Both the position numbers and the translations under genes were made by a program. A DNA stretch of 64,000 bases from NCBI GenBank assembly GCA_902566365.1, contig CACFIH010000006.1, positions 1-64,000 of the forward strand, in the 5' to 3' direction. The notes under the pieces were generated by a model that saw nothing but the letters and a program-made list of their open reading frames with translations, was not told the origin of the DNA and did no database searches. This DNA is from an uncultured Pelagibacteraceae bacterium. Lineage in GTDB: Bacteria > Pseudomonadota > Alphaproteobacteria > Pelagibacterales > Pelagibacteraceae. Numbering within the stretch: the first letter of the stretch is position 1; each line of letters begins with the position of its first letter. Shown piece by piece: positions 55,870 to 63,491 of the stretch.

Positions 55870-55897
55870 TTGTTAATTTTTGCGATTAATATATAAG
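55870..55897 (+). promoter_or_regulatory. Promoter of suyAB
   Basis: TTGTTA (55870-55875) and TATAAG (55892-55897) are separated by 16 bases. Transcription would start near 55904 and give a leader of about 33 bases before the suyA ATG at 55937. Its position also argues against the ATG at 55880 as the start of suyA. Confidence 0.5.
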
Positions 55898-55936
55898 ATT
55901 TTAGAAAATTCAAACAAACAAATCGACACTATATAT

Positions 55937-56221
55937 ATGGCAACTGATATAATAATTCACGATCAGAAAGACAACGTAGGTGTGGTTGTTATTGAAAAAA
56001 TTACTCCAAAACAAGACTGTAAATGCTGGATTATGGAAAATGATAGTTCTACTAACATTCAATCAATGGATGAAATCCCTTTAGGGCATAAAATAGCTAT
56101 GGTTGATCTTAAAGAAGGAGATACAATTCTTAAATATGGCCATGATATTGGTAAAGTTGTAAAACCAATAAAAAAAGGTGAACATGTACATGTTCACAAT
56201 GTTAAAACTAAGAAGTGGTAA
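55937..56221 (+). CDS. suyA: (2R)-sulfolactate sulfo-lyase, small subunit
   Basis: 94 residues, a SAF-domain protein related to the N-terminal part of altronate dehydratase. [34 protein letters not shown] and [14 protein letters not shown] match SuyA. With SuyB it splits 3-sulfolactate into pyruvate and sulfite. The start 19 codons downstream of the first in-frame ATG is chosen from family alignment by eye and the promoter. suyB starts four bases after its stop. Confidence 0.88.
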   Translation: MATDIIIHDQKDNVGVVVIEKITPKQDCKCWIMENDSSTNIQSMDEIPLGHKIAMVDLKEGDTILKYGHDIGKVVKPIKKGEHVHVHNVKTKKW

Positions 56222-56225
56222 TTAT

Positions 56226-57392
56226 ATGGAGATACCAAAAAGTTTTTTGGGCTACAAGAGAGAAAATGGAAGAGCAGGAACAAGAAACCATGTAATTATT
56301 CTCCCAGTAGACGATATATCAAATGCTTGTGCTGAGGCAGTAGCTAATAATATTAAAGGGACTATAGCTCTACCTCATTCTTATGGTAGGCTTCAATTTG
56401 GTGCAGATCTTGAATTGCACTTTAGAACTATGATTGGAACGGGTAGTAATCCAAATGTTGCTGCAGTTATAGTAATAGGTATTGAACCTAAGTGGACAAA
56501 AAAAATTGTTGATGGAATTGCCAAAACTGGAAAACCTGTTGAAGGATTTCACATTGAACGCACAGGTGATATTGGAACTGTAATGAAAGCTTCAAAAAAA
56601 GCTCAAGAATTTGTCATGTGGGCCTCTGAAAAACAAAGAGAGGAGTGTCCAATTAGTGATTTATGGATCTCAGTAAAATGTGGAGAGTCTGATACCACAT
56701 CAGGTTTAGCAGCTAACCCAACTGTTGGAAATTTAATGGATAAACTTGAACCATTGGGAGTTCATTTATGTTTTGGTGAAACTTCAGAACTTACTGGAGC
56801 TGAAAAAGTGTGTGCAACAAGAGGAGCTACAAAAGAAGCCTCAGATAAATTTATGAAAACTTGGAGTGCATATAATGACTTTATTTTAAAAGAAGCAACA
56901 GATGATCTTTCTGAAAGTCAACCAACCGCAGGAAATATTGCAGGTGGTTTAACTACTATTGAAGAAAAAGCGTTTGGAAATTTTCAAAAAATTGGTAACT
57001 GTAAATTTGTTGATGTATTGGAACCAGCTGAAGAACCAAAAAAAGGAAAAGGCTTATATTTTATGGATACTTCATCAGCAGCAGCAGAATGTGTAACTTT
57101 ACAAGCTGCGGCTGGTTTTAATATTCATCTTTTTCCTACAGGCCAAGGAAACATAGTGGGTAATCCTATTGAACCAGTAGTAAAATTAACCGCTAACCCA
57201 TTAACAGTTAAAGGTATGGGCGAACACATTGATTGCGATGTATCAAAAATTCTTTCACGAGAAATGAACATGTCTCAAGCTGGAGATAAACTTATTGAGA
57301 CTACTTTAAAAGTTGCTAATGGAAGATTAACTTGTGCTGAAGCGCTAGGTCATAGAGAATTTGTAATGACAAAACTTTACAGAAGTGCTTAG
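56226..57392 (+). CDS. suyB: (2R)-sulfolactate sulfo-lyase, large subunit
   Basis: 388 residues from the chosen start ([20 protein letters not shown]). It belongs to the UxaA/GarD C-terminal family; [27 protein letters not shown] and [12 protein letters not shown] are conserved blocks, and the Cys-containing KCGESD region probably helps hold the iron needed for elimination. With SuyA it releases sulfite and pyruvate from sulfolactate. The upstream ATG at 56178 lies within suyA and lacks family similarity. Altronate or galactarate dehydratase is less likely because xsc, apr and a sulfite exporter surround it. Confidence 0.88.
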   Translation: MEIPKSFLGYKRENGRAGTRNHVIILPVDDISNACAEAVANNIKGTIALPHSYGRLQFGADLELHFRTMIGTGSNPNVAAVIVIGIEPKWTKKIVDGIAKTGKPVEGFHIERTGDIGTVMKASKKAQEFVMWASEKQREECPISDLWISVKCGESDTTSGLAANPTVGNLMDKLEPLGVHLCFGETSELTGAEKVCATRGATKEASDKFMKTWSAYNDFILKEATDDLSESQPTAGNIAGGLTTIEEKAFGNFQKIGNCKFVDVLEPAEEPKKGKGLYFMDTSSAAAECVTLQAAAGFNIHLFPTGQGNIVGNPIEPVVKLTANPLTVKGMGEHIDCDVSKILSREMNMSQAGDKLIETTLKVANGRLTCAEALGHREFVMTKLYRSA

Positions 57393-57396
57393 ATAA

Positions 57397-58482
57397 TTAT
57401 TTAGCTGGTTTCATAAAATATTTTTTTCGGAATTTAGAAATAGCCCTTCTTACGAAAGCAGCTCCAATTCCTAAAAAAACTGCAAACATAATTGAAAATA
57501 GTCCATAAAAGAATGGCATATCTTTTGAAAAACCTTTAATAAAACTTGAGAAGAAATTTAAATCTTGATTTATCTTTATATTTGTTCCATTTTGAATTTC
57601 TTCTGCAAAAAAAGTATCATAAGCGATAGCAATACCAACAATTAATAGTAAAATTGCTAGTAACGCTTTTAACCCTGAACTATCAATTTGTTCTCCAAGC
57701 TTTTGACCTACTTGAACTCCAATAATTGAACCAACTACTAATAATAAAACTAACATTAAGTCTATTGAACCATAATTAATTGAATGTAAAAATGTAACTA
57801 TTACACTAACGAAGATAGTGACAAACAAAGATGTTCCTGGGACTAATCTAGTAGGCATTTTAATTATATAGATCATTGCAGGAACTAAAATAAAAGCTCC
57901 ACCAATCCCCATGATTGCAGCAATAAAACCAACAATTAATCCAATTATGATAGGTGTAAAAATACTTTCATATAACTTCGATTTTGGAAATCTCATTCTA
58001 AATGGAAGTCCATGTATCCAATAATGAACATGTAATTTTTTTTTCTCTACAACATTTTTTTTTGCTTTGTCGATTTCGCCAAGACTTTCTACCAACATTA
58101 ATGTACCAATTATTGCTAAAATATACATATACGCTAAAGAAATAACTGTATCTATTTTACCTATACCTTTGAAATAAGTGAAAGTATAAATACCAAGAGC
58201 AGTTCCAATCGAACCACCAATTACAATCATTAAACCCATCTTGTAATCCAAAGTATTTTTTAACCAATGAGTAGTGGATCCTGATACTGAAGTTGCTAAG
58301 ATATTATTAGCTTCATTAGCCACAGCATATGCTGGAGGAACTCCCATAAAAATTAAAAATGGTGTCATTAAAAATCCTCCTCCTACACCAAATAAACCTG
58401 AAAGAACTCCAACTATTGCGCTTAATAAAAGTATTTCTACTGGATTGATAAAAACTTGAGCTATAGGTAAAAAAACTTCCAT
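57397..58482 (-). CDS. TauE/SafE family sulfite/sulfonate exporter
   Basis: 361 residues with eight or nine membrane segments in two repeats: GVLSGLFGVGGGFLMTPFLI (about 25-44) and GFIAAIMGIGGAFILVPAMI (about 193-212) carry the glycine-rich family motif twice. TauE proteins are proposed to export sulfite made during taurine and sulfonate breakdown. Its place at the end of the apr operon and tail-to-tail with suyB fits sulfite. A loop of about 40 residues with LHVHYWIHG lies between the halves. Confidence 0.88.
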   Translation of the reverse strand: MEVFLPIAQVFINPVEILLLSAIVGVLSGLFGVGGGFLMTPFLIFMGVPPAYAVANEANNILATSVSGSTTHWLKNTLDYKMGLMIVIGGSIGTALGIYTFTYFKGIGKIDTVISLAYMYILAIIGTLMLVESLGEIDKAKKNVVEKKKLHVHYWIHGLPFRMRFPKSKLYESIFTPIIIGLIVGFIAAIMGIGGAFILVPAMIYIIKMPTRLVPGTSLFVTIFVSVIVTFLHSINYGSIDLMLVLLLVVGSIIGVQVGQKLGEQIDSSGLKALLAILLLIVGIAIAYDTFFAEEIQNGTNIKINQDLNFFSSFIKGFSKDMPFFYGLFSIMFAVFLGIGAAFVRRAISKFRKKYFMKPAK

Positions 58483-58508
58483 TTAAATAAAAAAACTCTT
58501 TTAAAAAA

Positions 58509-58643
58509 TTACTTTATAGTCAAAAAAGTTCCAACTAAGATTACACCCCAACAAGCAGCAATTGCAGAAAAAATCCCAGTTTTTACTAAAGTCGTTTTTT
58601 TATCTTTTATATTTTGAGGAATTTTTATTTTTGAAAAGTGCAT
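58509..58643 (-). CDS. Membrane microprotein in the apr-tauE operon, 44 residues
   Basis: The frame encodes MHFSKIKIPQNIKDKKTTLV and then TGIFSAIAACWGVILVGTF. A basic N-terminal half is followed by one membrane helix with a Cys. It starts 44 bases after the 116-residue gene and ends 26 bases before the exporter, on the same strand. No family recognised; a small partner of the exporter is one idea. Confidence 0.5.
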   Translation of the reverse strand: MHFSKIKIPQNIKDKKTTLVKTGIFSAIAACWGVILVGTFLTIK

Positions 58644-58687
58644 CTATATCTTTCAATACACCTGGTGAAAAAATTGTCAAACTTTAA

Positions 58688-59038
58688 TTAATATATTGTA
58701 GCCCCAAAAATCTTGACTTCTCCATCCTCAATTCCAAGAACCAACCTGCCTAAAAACTCTCCTGGTATCTCTTTATTAGTTTGCTTGATCAATACAGTGA
58801 TGTGCTCGCCCCTCCTCAATGTTCCAAATGGCTCATAGGTCTCTTTTAAGTTTGTTATGATTTTGTTGTTTGCCCATTGTTTGCCAAGCTCTACTTCATT
58901 AGCCCCAAATAACATTTGTGTTGAAAAATCTCTCGTGAAACCACCATAATCTTTCATATTTGATGCTTTAACGAGATTATCCCAAAAAGGTTTTGCTATT
59001 GCAAATATCTCTTCATCTGATTTTGCCAATAGGTCCAT
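58688..59038 (-). CDS. Unrecognised 116-residue protein following aprA
   Basis: A soluble, mixed alpha/beta protein with no signal peptide and no Cys. It opens MDLLAKSDEEIFAIAKPFWD and contains YGGFTRDFSTQML, LRRGEHITVLIKQTN and ends in VKIFGATIY. The pattern of two N-terminal helices followed by strands resembles NTF2-like folds, but this is only an impression. It starts 17 bases after aprA, so it is probably made together with APS reductase and may assist it or the exporter. No function is claimed. Confidence 0.85.
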   Translation of the reverse strand: MDLLAKSDEEIFAIAKPFWDNLVKASNMKDYGGFTRDFSTQMLFGANEVELGKQWANNKIITNLKETYEPFGTLRRGEHITVLIKQTNKEIPGEFLGRLVLGIEDGEVKIFGATIY

Positions 59039-59055
59039 GAAAGAAATCTAAATTA

Positions 59056-60915
59056 TTACGACGCTTTCTTTTTCTCTTTTTCATCAACGATGTGATAAAC
59101 TGGTACTTTTTCCATCGTAAACTTACCGGTTTTAGGGTCACGTCTAGATACCGTTAAACAGTGCCAATTATCGTCATCAAGTTTCATATGATCGCCTCTA
59201 TAATAGTAACCAGGCCAACGAGTTTCTTCTCTAAATAAAGTATGTTCAGTTACACACTGAGAAGTAAGAGTTCTATGTTTTAATTCCCAAGCTCTCATTA
59301 ATTGGTGGTAATCTTCAGCACCTACTTTTTCAAGGTCCTCTTGAAGCCAATCAAGTAATTCTAGAGCCCTTTTCAACATGTTGCCATTGGTCATATAATT
59401 CGAGGTGATACCACCCACATATTCATCCATAATTTTTTGAAGTCTTTGTAAACCTTGTATTGGAGATATATAACTCGGAGAGACAGTACCTCCGGTAATT
59501 TCATTTTGAGCGATAGTATAAGTGTCCAAAGGTTTATAAACAACTTTTTTAAAATCATCACACTGTTTATCTGAAACATTTATTCCATCAGCCTTTTTGT
59601 CTTGTATATATTTAACCGCTGCTTTAGCTGCTAAACGGCCTTCTGTGAATGAACCTGATGAAAACTTATGTGCACTTCCACCTACTGTGTCTCCTGCTCC
59701 AAAAAGTCCATCGATAGTCAACATTCTGTTATATCCCCAAAAATATTCTGGTGGAGATAAATCCTCGGGACCACTTACCCAAGCCCCAGAACAAGTAGCG
59801 TGTGAACCCATTACATAAGGTTCCGATGTTGTTAACTCAGGGTTAGTGTATTTTGGATCAATATTTTGTGATGCCCAAACTACCGCTTGTCCAACAGTCA
59901 TTCCTAAAAAATTTTCCCAACCTATAGTTTCTAAATGTGGATCTTGAAAAGCTTCCTTTGTTACCATATGGATTGGCCCTCCACCTGCAGCAACTTCTTG
60001 TATAAATGCATGATTTCTTAAACAAGTTGGAGTTGGATGGTGATCAATATACTCACCTACTAATTCTTTTGTTTGATCATACCATTTTTTTTCGTAGTTT
60101 TCTCCATTTGCATTTTGAGTATATGTTTTTAAATGTAAAAAATATGCTCCAACTGGACCATAGCCATCTTTAAATCTACACAAAACAATTCTATTTTCCA
60201 TCTGGGTCATTTTTGCACCTGCAGCAATTGGTAATGCATATGCAGAACCATTACTCCATGGCGCGTACCAAGTTCTACCCATACCTTCACCAACTGCTCT
60301 AGGTTTAAATATGTGAGAAGCGCCACCAGCTGCAACAATCACTGCTTTTGCCCTAAAAACATGAAAATCTCCAGTTCTCATGTTGAAACCTACTGCACCA
60401 CCAATTCTATTTTCTTGAGACTCATCCATTAACAAATGAGTGATCATTATTCTGTTATAAATTTTATCTGCGGATTTTTTTGCTGCCTCAGCAACAATTG
60501 GTTTATAACTTTCGCCATGAATCATTATTTGCCATTTACCTTCTCTTAGATATCTTCCAGTTTTTTCATTTTTCATCATTGGAAGACCCCACTCATCAAA
60601 CATGTGAACAGTTGAATCTACATGACGAGCCATGTCATAACCTAAATCTTCTCTAACCATTCCCATTAAATCATTTCTGGCATACCTTACATGGTCTTCA
60701 GGTTGATTTTCATCCCATTGCATACCCATGTAACAATTGATTGCATATAAACCTTGTGCAACTGCACCACTTCGATCAATGTTTGCTTTTTCAACACAAA
60801 CAATCTTTAAATCTCTTCCCCAATGTCTAGCCTCAAATGTTGCTCCTGTGCCAGCCATTCCACCACCAACAACTAATACATCACACTCTTCATAATGTGT
60901 TTTGTGCTTAGCCAT
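59056..60915 (-). CDS. aprA: Adenylylsulfate (APS) reductase, alpha subunit
   Basis: 619-residue flavoprotein. The FAD-binding VVGGGMAGTGATFEARHWG is at about 15-33, and RSGAVAQGLYAINCY and PEDHVRYARNDLMGM are AprA-specific. GSHATCSGAWVSGP and FSSGSFTEGRLAAK follow in the capping and C-terminal parts. AprA with AprB interconverts APS and sulfite plus AMP; in an aerobic marine bacterium with sulfite-releasing pathways the oxidative direction is likely. Shares one base with aprB. Succinate dehydrogenase, a relative, is ruled out by these motifs and the aprB partner. Confidence 0.95.
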   Translation of the reverse strand: MAKHKTHYEECDVLVVGGGMAGTGATFEARHWGRDLKIVCVEKANIDRSGAVAQGLYAINCYMGMQWDENQPEDHVRYARNDLMGMVREDLGYDMARHVDSTVHMFDEWGLPMMKNEKTGRYLREGKWQIMIHGESYKPIVAEAAKKSADKIYNRIMITHLLMDESQENRIGGAVGFNMRTGDFHVFRAKAVIVAAGGASHIFKPRAVGEGMGRTWYAPWSNGSAYALPIAAGAKMTQMENRIVLCRFKDGYGPVGAYFLHLKTYTQNANGENYEKKWYDQTKELVGEYIDHHPTPTCLRNHAFIQEVAAGGGPIHMVTKEAFQDPHLETIGWENFLGMTVGQAVVWASQNIDPKYTNPELTTSEPYVMGSHATCSGAWVSGPEDLSPPEYFWGYNRMLTIDGLFGAGDTVGGSAHKFSSGSFTEGRLAAKAAVKYIQDKKADGINVSDKQCDDFKKVVYKPLDTYTIAQNEITGGTVSPSYISPIQGLQRLQKIMDEYVGGITSNYMTNGNMLKRALELLDWLQEDLEKVGAEDYHQLMRAWELKHRTLTSQCVTEHTLFREETRWPGYYYRGDHMKLDDDNWHCLTVSRRDPKTGKFTMEKVPVYHIVDEKEKKKAS

Positions 60916-61385
60916 TAATAATAAACACCTTTTTTAAAAGACTCTTTTGGAACCGATGGTAATTCTTTATTGGTATTTAATCCTTCTGGCTCACTATATA
61001 ATCTTTGTGAATTAATTTCTCCTTGGTTAGGAGTATCACCTTCAGCAAGTTTAGGAATAAATTTTCCCCAAGGTTTTGTTGTTATAGGTGAAACGAAGTT
61101 TTTCTCTGTTCCGTTTCTAAATTTAATTTTCCAAGATATAGTTCCTTTTTCTTCTTCTCTTCTAACTCTAACGCTGTGACCCATCGGAGCAAAATCAGCA
61201 TACCCTCTCACGTCAATTGCATGATTAGGACATGCTTTAACACACGAGTAACATTCCCAACAAAAGTTTGGTTCAATATTTTTTGCTCTTCTTATATTTT
61301 CATCAATGTGCATAATGTCTGAAGGACATATATCCACGCAATGACCACAGCCATCACACCTTGTCATGTATACAAAAGTTGACAT
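60915..61385 (-). CDS. aprB: Adenylylsulfate (APS) reductase, beta subunit
   Basis: 156 residues with two 4Fe-4S motifs, CDGCGHCVDICPSD (about residues 10-23) and CWECYSCVKACPNH (about 42-55). RGYADFAPMGHSVRV after them is an AprB signature, and the C-terminal tail wraps around AprA in known structures. It passes electrons between AprA and the membrane partner. A gap of 34 bases separates it from aprM. Confidence 0.95.
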   Translation of the reverse strand: MSTFVYMTRCDGCGHCVDICPSDIMHIDENIRRAKNIEPNFCWECYSCVKACPNHAIDVRGYADFAPMGHSVRVRREEEKGTISWKIKFRNGTEKNFVSPITTKPWGKFIPKLAEGDTPNQGEINSQRLYSEPEGLNTNKELPSVPKESFKKGVYY

Positions 61386-61419
61386 AATTTTTTATTTATT
61401 TCCTTTTTTTATTAACATA

Positions 61420-62214
61420 TTAATAATGTTTTGGCTCTTCTCTTTTTATACCCAGGCCAAATTGTTCCGGGGCATTAGCTGGAGGAGGTAAATTATCCCT
61501 AGATCCATCTGCCTCTGCTAAATTTTTCTGAATAGCTGCTCCAGGTTTATAAAACATATGAGCGAATTTAGACCAATAAATACCACCGAATAGAATTAAG
61601 TTAGATACAACAAATAAAATTAAAAATAAATAAGACAAACCTATTTGCCCATTAAATTGAGTGAATGACCAAGCTAACCCAAAAGTTGAACACGCAAGTA
61701 AAGCTAAAACAAATAAATCAGCTTTAATAATTCTATACCAAGGATGTGCTTCTGCTGAAACATCAACTCTTAAAAAAAACCAAAACCAATATCCACCTAG
61801 ACATGTTAATATCGCACCTACATGCCAAATCATTGACCAAGTTTGAGAACTTGGTTTATCAGCACCTGTGTAACAAAAAACTAAAATAGCTGAAGAAACC
61901 CAAAATAAAATTGTACCATACATTCCCAAAACATGGGCCAGTCTTCTTTTTCCAAAACCTAACTCAGAAGTTGTGCCAATATCAACAACAGTTGTTTTAG
62001 CAATGACGGAAGCTTTTTCTCCAACACCTAATTTTCTTGTCGCTGATAGTTTTGCTTTTTTTGCATTATTAAAAAAATAAGTCAAATTTTTATGATGTAT
62101 CATTTGAATAATAGTTCCAACTACAATCAACAAAACCATTGCGATAATAAAAGATTGCATTGCAAATGGTGAAATTGTTTCTGCTAATAAAGAAAATGGA
62201 TTATAAATAAACAT
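61420..62214 (-). CDS. aprM: AprM-type membrane anchor of APS reductase
   Basis: 264 residues with five membrane segments, about 17-37, 93-113, 125-147, 165-184 and 190-212. The order aprM-aprB-aprA is the one found in sulfur oxidisers that lack QmoABC, where AprM is proposed to couple APS reductase to the quinone pool. His residues in the hydrophobic segments could bind haem, as in NarI/HdrE-type subunits, but no clear motif proves it. The C-terminal 40 residues are polar and Pro-rich. It is the first gene of the operon. Confidence 0.8.
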   Translation of the reverse strand: MFIYNPFSLLAETISPFAMQSFIIAMVLLIVVGTIIQMIHHKNLTYFFNNAKKAKLSATRKLGVGEKASVIAKTTVVDIGTTSELGFGKRRLAHVLGMYGTILFWVSSAILVFCYTGADKPSSQTWSMIWHVGAILTCLGGYWFWFFLRVDVSAEAHPWYRIIKADLFVLALLACSTFGLAWSFTQFNGQIGLSYLFLILFVVSNLILFGGIYWSKFAHMFYKPGAAIQKNLAEADGSRDNLPPPANAPEQFGLGIKREEPKHY

Positions 62215-62252
62215 TCCGTCTTTAGTTAAATTTCAAATTAATTTTTTTTTAG

Positions 62253-62283
62253 TTTATATATATAGTTGAACTAATAGTTCAAC
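62253..62283 (-). promoter_or_regulatory. Promoter with overlapping inverted repeat upstream of aprMBA
   Basis: GTTGAAC and GTTCAAC (62265-62271 and 62277-62283) form a perfect 7-bp inverted repeat with a 5-base spacer. On the minus strand the TTGAAC of the first half (62282-62277) makes a -35 box with TATATA (62260-62255, spacing 16) or TATAAA (62258-62253, spacing 18). Transcription would start about 32 bases before aprM. A regulator bound to the repeat would block this promoter. The alternative is a weak hairpin terminator of the HIT gene, but no T-run follows. Confidence 0.5.
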
Positions 62284-62315
62284 CTCAAACTCAGGTCAAT
62301 TTGTCTTTAAATCAG

Positions 62316-62714
62316 CTACTTATTTCTCTTATAATGTTGTTTATTTGGGATAACAGATCTCACTCCTCCTTGGGGATTCTTTACATCACCTTCTCTTCGA
62401 GGAATCAAATGAAAATGGCAATGTAAAATAGATTGACCTGAAACTTTTCCTATATTTGTACCTAAATTAAATCCTTTTACCGATGAGTCTTTTTTGATAA
62501 TTTCTTTTTTTACAGTTTTAATTAGTTCATTACACGCTAACAATTCATCCTTTGATAAATCAAAGTAATCTTTTATATGTCTTTTAGGTATAATAAGACA
62601 ATGAAGCTCTGAGACCGGATAAGAGTCATAACTAGCGTATGCCAAATCATTTTCATACACAAATCCACTTTTCTCAATATCACAAAATAAACACGGATTG
62701 TTTGGATCTTTCAT
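62316..62714 (-). CDS. HIT family hydrolase
   Basis: 132 residues. The histidine triad reads LHCHFHLIP (H-x-H-x-H) near residue 98. NPCLFCDIEKSGF near the start may hold zinc through its two Cys, as in other HIT proteins, and HCLIIPKRHIKDYFDL is typical. The family hydrolyses nucleoside phosphoramidates or dinucleotides; the precise substrate is not known. It starts three bases after pabC. Confidence 0.9.
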   Translation of the reverse strand: MKDPNNPCLFCDIEKSGFVYENDLAYASYDSYPVSELHCLIIPKRHIKDYFDLSKDELLACNELIKTVKKEIIKKDSSVKGFNLGTNIGKVSGQSILHCHFHLIPRREGDVKNPQGGVRSVIPNKQHYKRNK

Positions 62715-62717
62715 TTT

Positions 62718-63491
62718 TTAAAATCTATAAGAATTACATTTTTTGATAATTAATTCATAGTGATTTGAAAGTAATTTAAATTTTTCTAAATTTTTTCGTT
62801 TCCATTTTATCTCATTTATTGTTTTAACTGAAGCAACCCCTTTCCCAGAACCGATCAATAATATTTCATCATAATTTTTTATCTCTTTAAGTAAAATATC
62901 TTTTTTAATTATCTTTCTTATTTTTGTTTTAAAAAACTTATAAGTATTTCCCTCATAATAATCCTTTTTGGGTGTGAAGAAATTTTGATCTTTAACAAAT
63001 AATAAATTCGAGGTTCCTGTTTCTAATAATTTCTTATTGAATACCAAAGCAATATCTGATTGGGAGTTATCCATCTTTGATAGATAAGATAAAATCTTTT
63101 TGTATTTTAGATTTTTAAATTCTGGTTTTTCTCTTTTTAATTTTACTAGCCTTAAATTAAAATTTAATTTTGGTTTAATTCTTTTTCTCAAAGATATTGA
63201 TATAATTTTCTTATTTATAGCAATTCTCAATAAATGATTATACTTTTTCTTTTTAGATAAATTTTTATTAATTATTTCTTTAATGTCTTTTTTTAAGGAT
63301 TTTTTTTTAATTTGATATTTTCTTAAGGACGAAATTAAATTTTTTAAATGATTATCAAAAAATAAAATTTTTGGTGGTTTACCAAAAATCCACATTGTTG
63401 TAAAAATTCCATGATCTCCCCAAAGATCTTGGAACTCAATTTGTTTTAAGTCTTTAAGTTGATAAGATTTTTTTAATAAGTACGTTACCAT
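62718..63491 (-). CDS. pabC: Aminotransferase class IV, 4-amino-4-deoxychorismate lyase-like
   Basis: 257 residues. PLP fold-type IV proteins carry an Arg near the N-terminus (HLKNLISSLRK) and a catalytic Lys in the middle; here the segment KYKKILSYLSKMDN appears at the place of the lysine. ALVFNKKLLETGTSNLLFVK and GKGVASVKTINEIKW correspond to the E-x-x-x-x-N and final PLP blocks. Next to the pabA-like amidotransferase it most probably forms p-aminobenzoate for folate. It overlaps that gene by 38 bases. Strongly Lys-rich. Confidence 0.8.
   Translation of the reverse strand: MVTYLLKKSYQLKDLKQIEFQDLWGDHGIFTTMWIFGKPPKILFFDNHLKNLISSLRKYQIKKKSLKKDIKEIINKNLSKKKKYNHLLRIAINKKIISISLRKRIKPKLNFNLRLVKLKREKPEFKNLKYKKILSYLSKMDNSQSDIALVFNKKLLETGTSNLLFVKDQNFFTPKKDYYEGNTYKFFKTKIRKIIKKDILLKEIKNYDEILLIGSGKGVASVKTINEIKWKRKNLEKFKLLSNHYELIIKKCNSYRF

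Noticed and set aside
55880-55936. N-terminal extension of SuyA by 19 codons
   Set aside because: The extension overlaps the likely promoter at 55870-55897 and is not part of the SuyA family; the ATG at 55937 fits.
56178-56225. Extension of SuyB by 16 codons into suyA
   Set aside because: The added residues are only the shifted frame of the suyA end; family similarity starts after the ATG at 56226.
55937-57392. Altronate or galactarate dehydratase instead of sulfolactate sulfo-lyase
   Set aside because: The families are related, but the split into two genes, SuyA-like motifs and the xsc-apr-TauE surroundings favour SuyAB.
59056-60915. Succinate dehydrogenase or fumarate reductase flavoprotein
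   Set aside because: AprA-specific motifs and the adjacent two-cluster ferredoxin subunit identify APS reductase.
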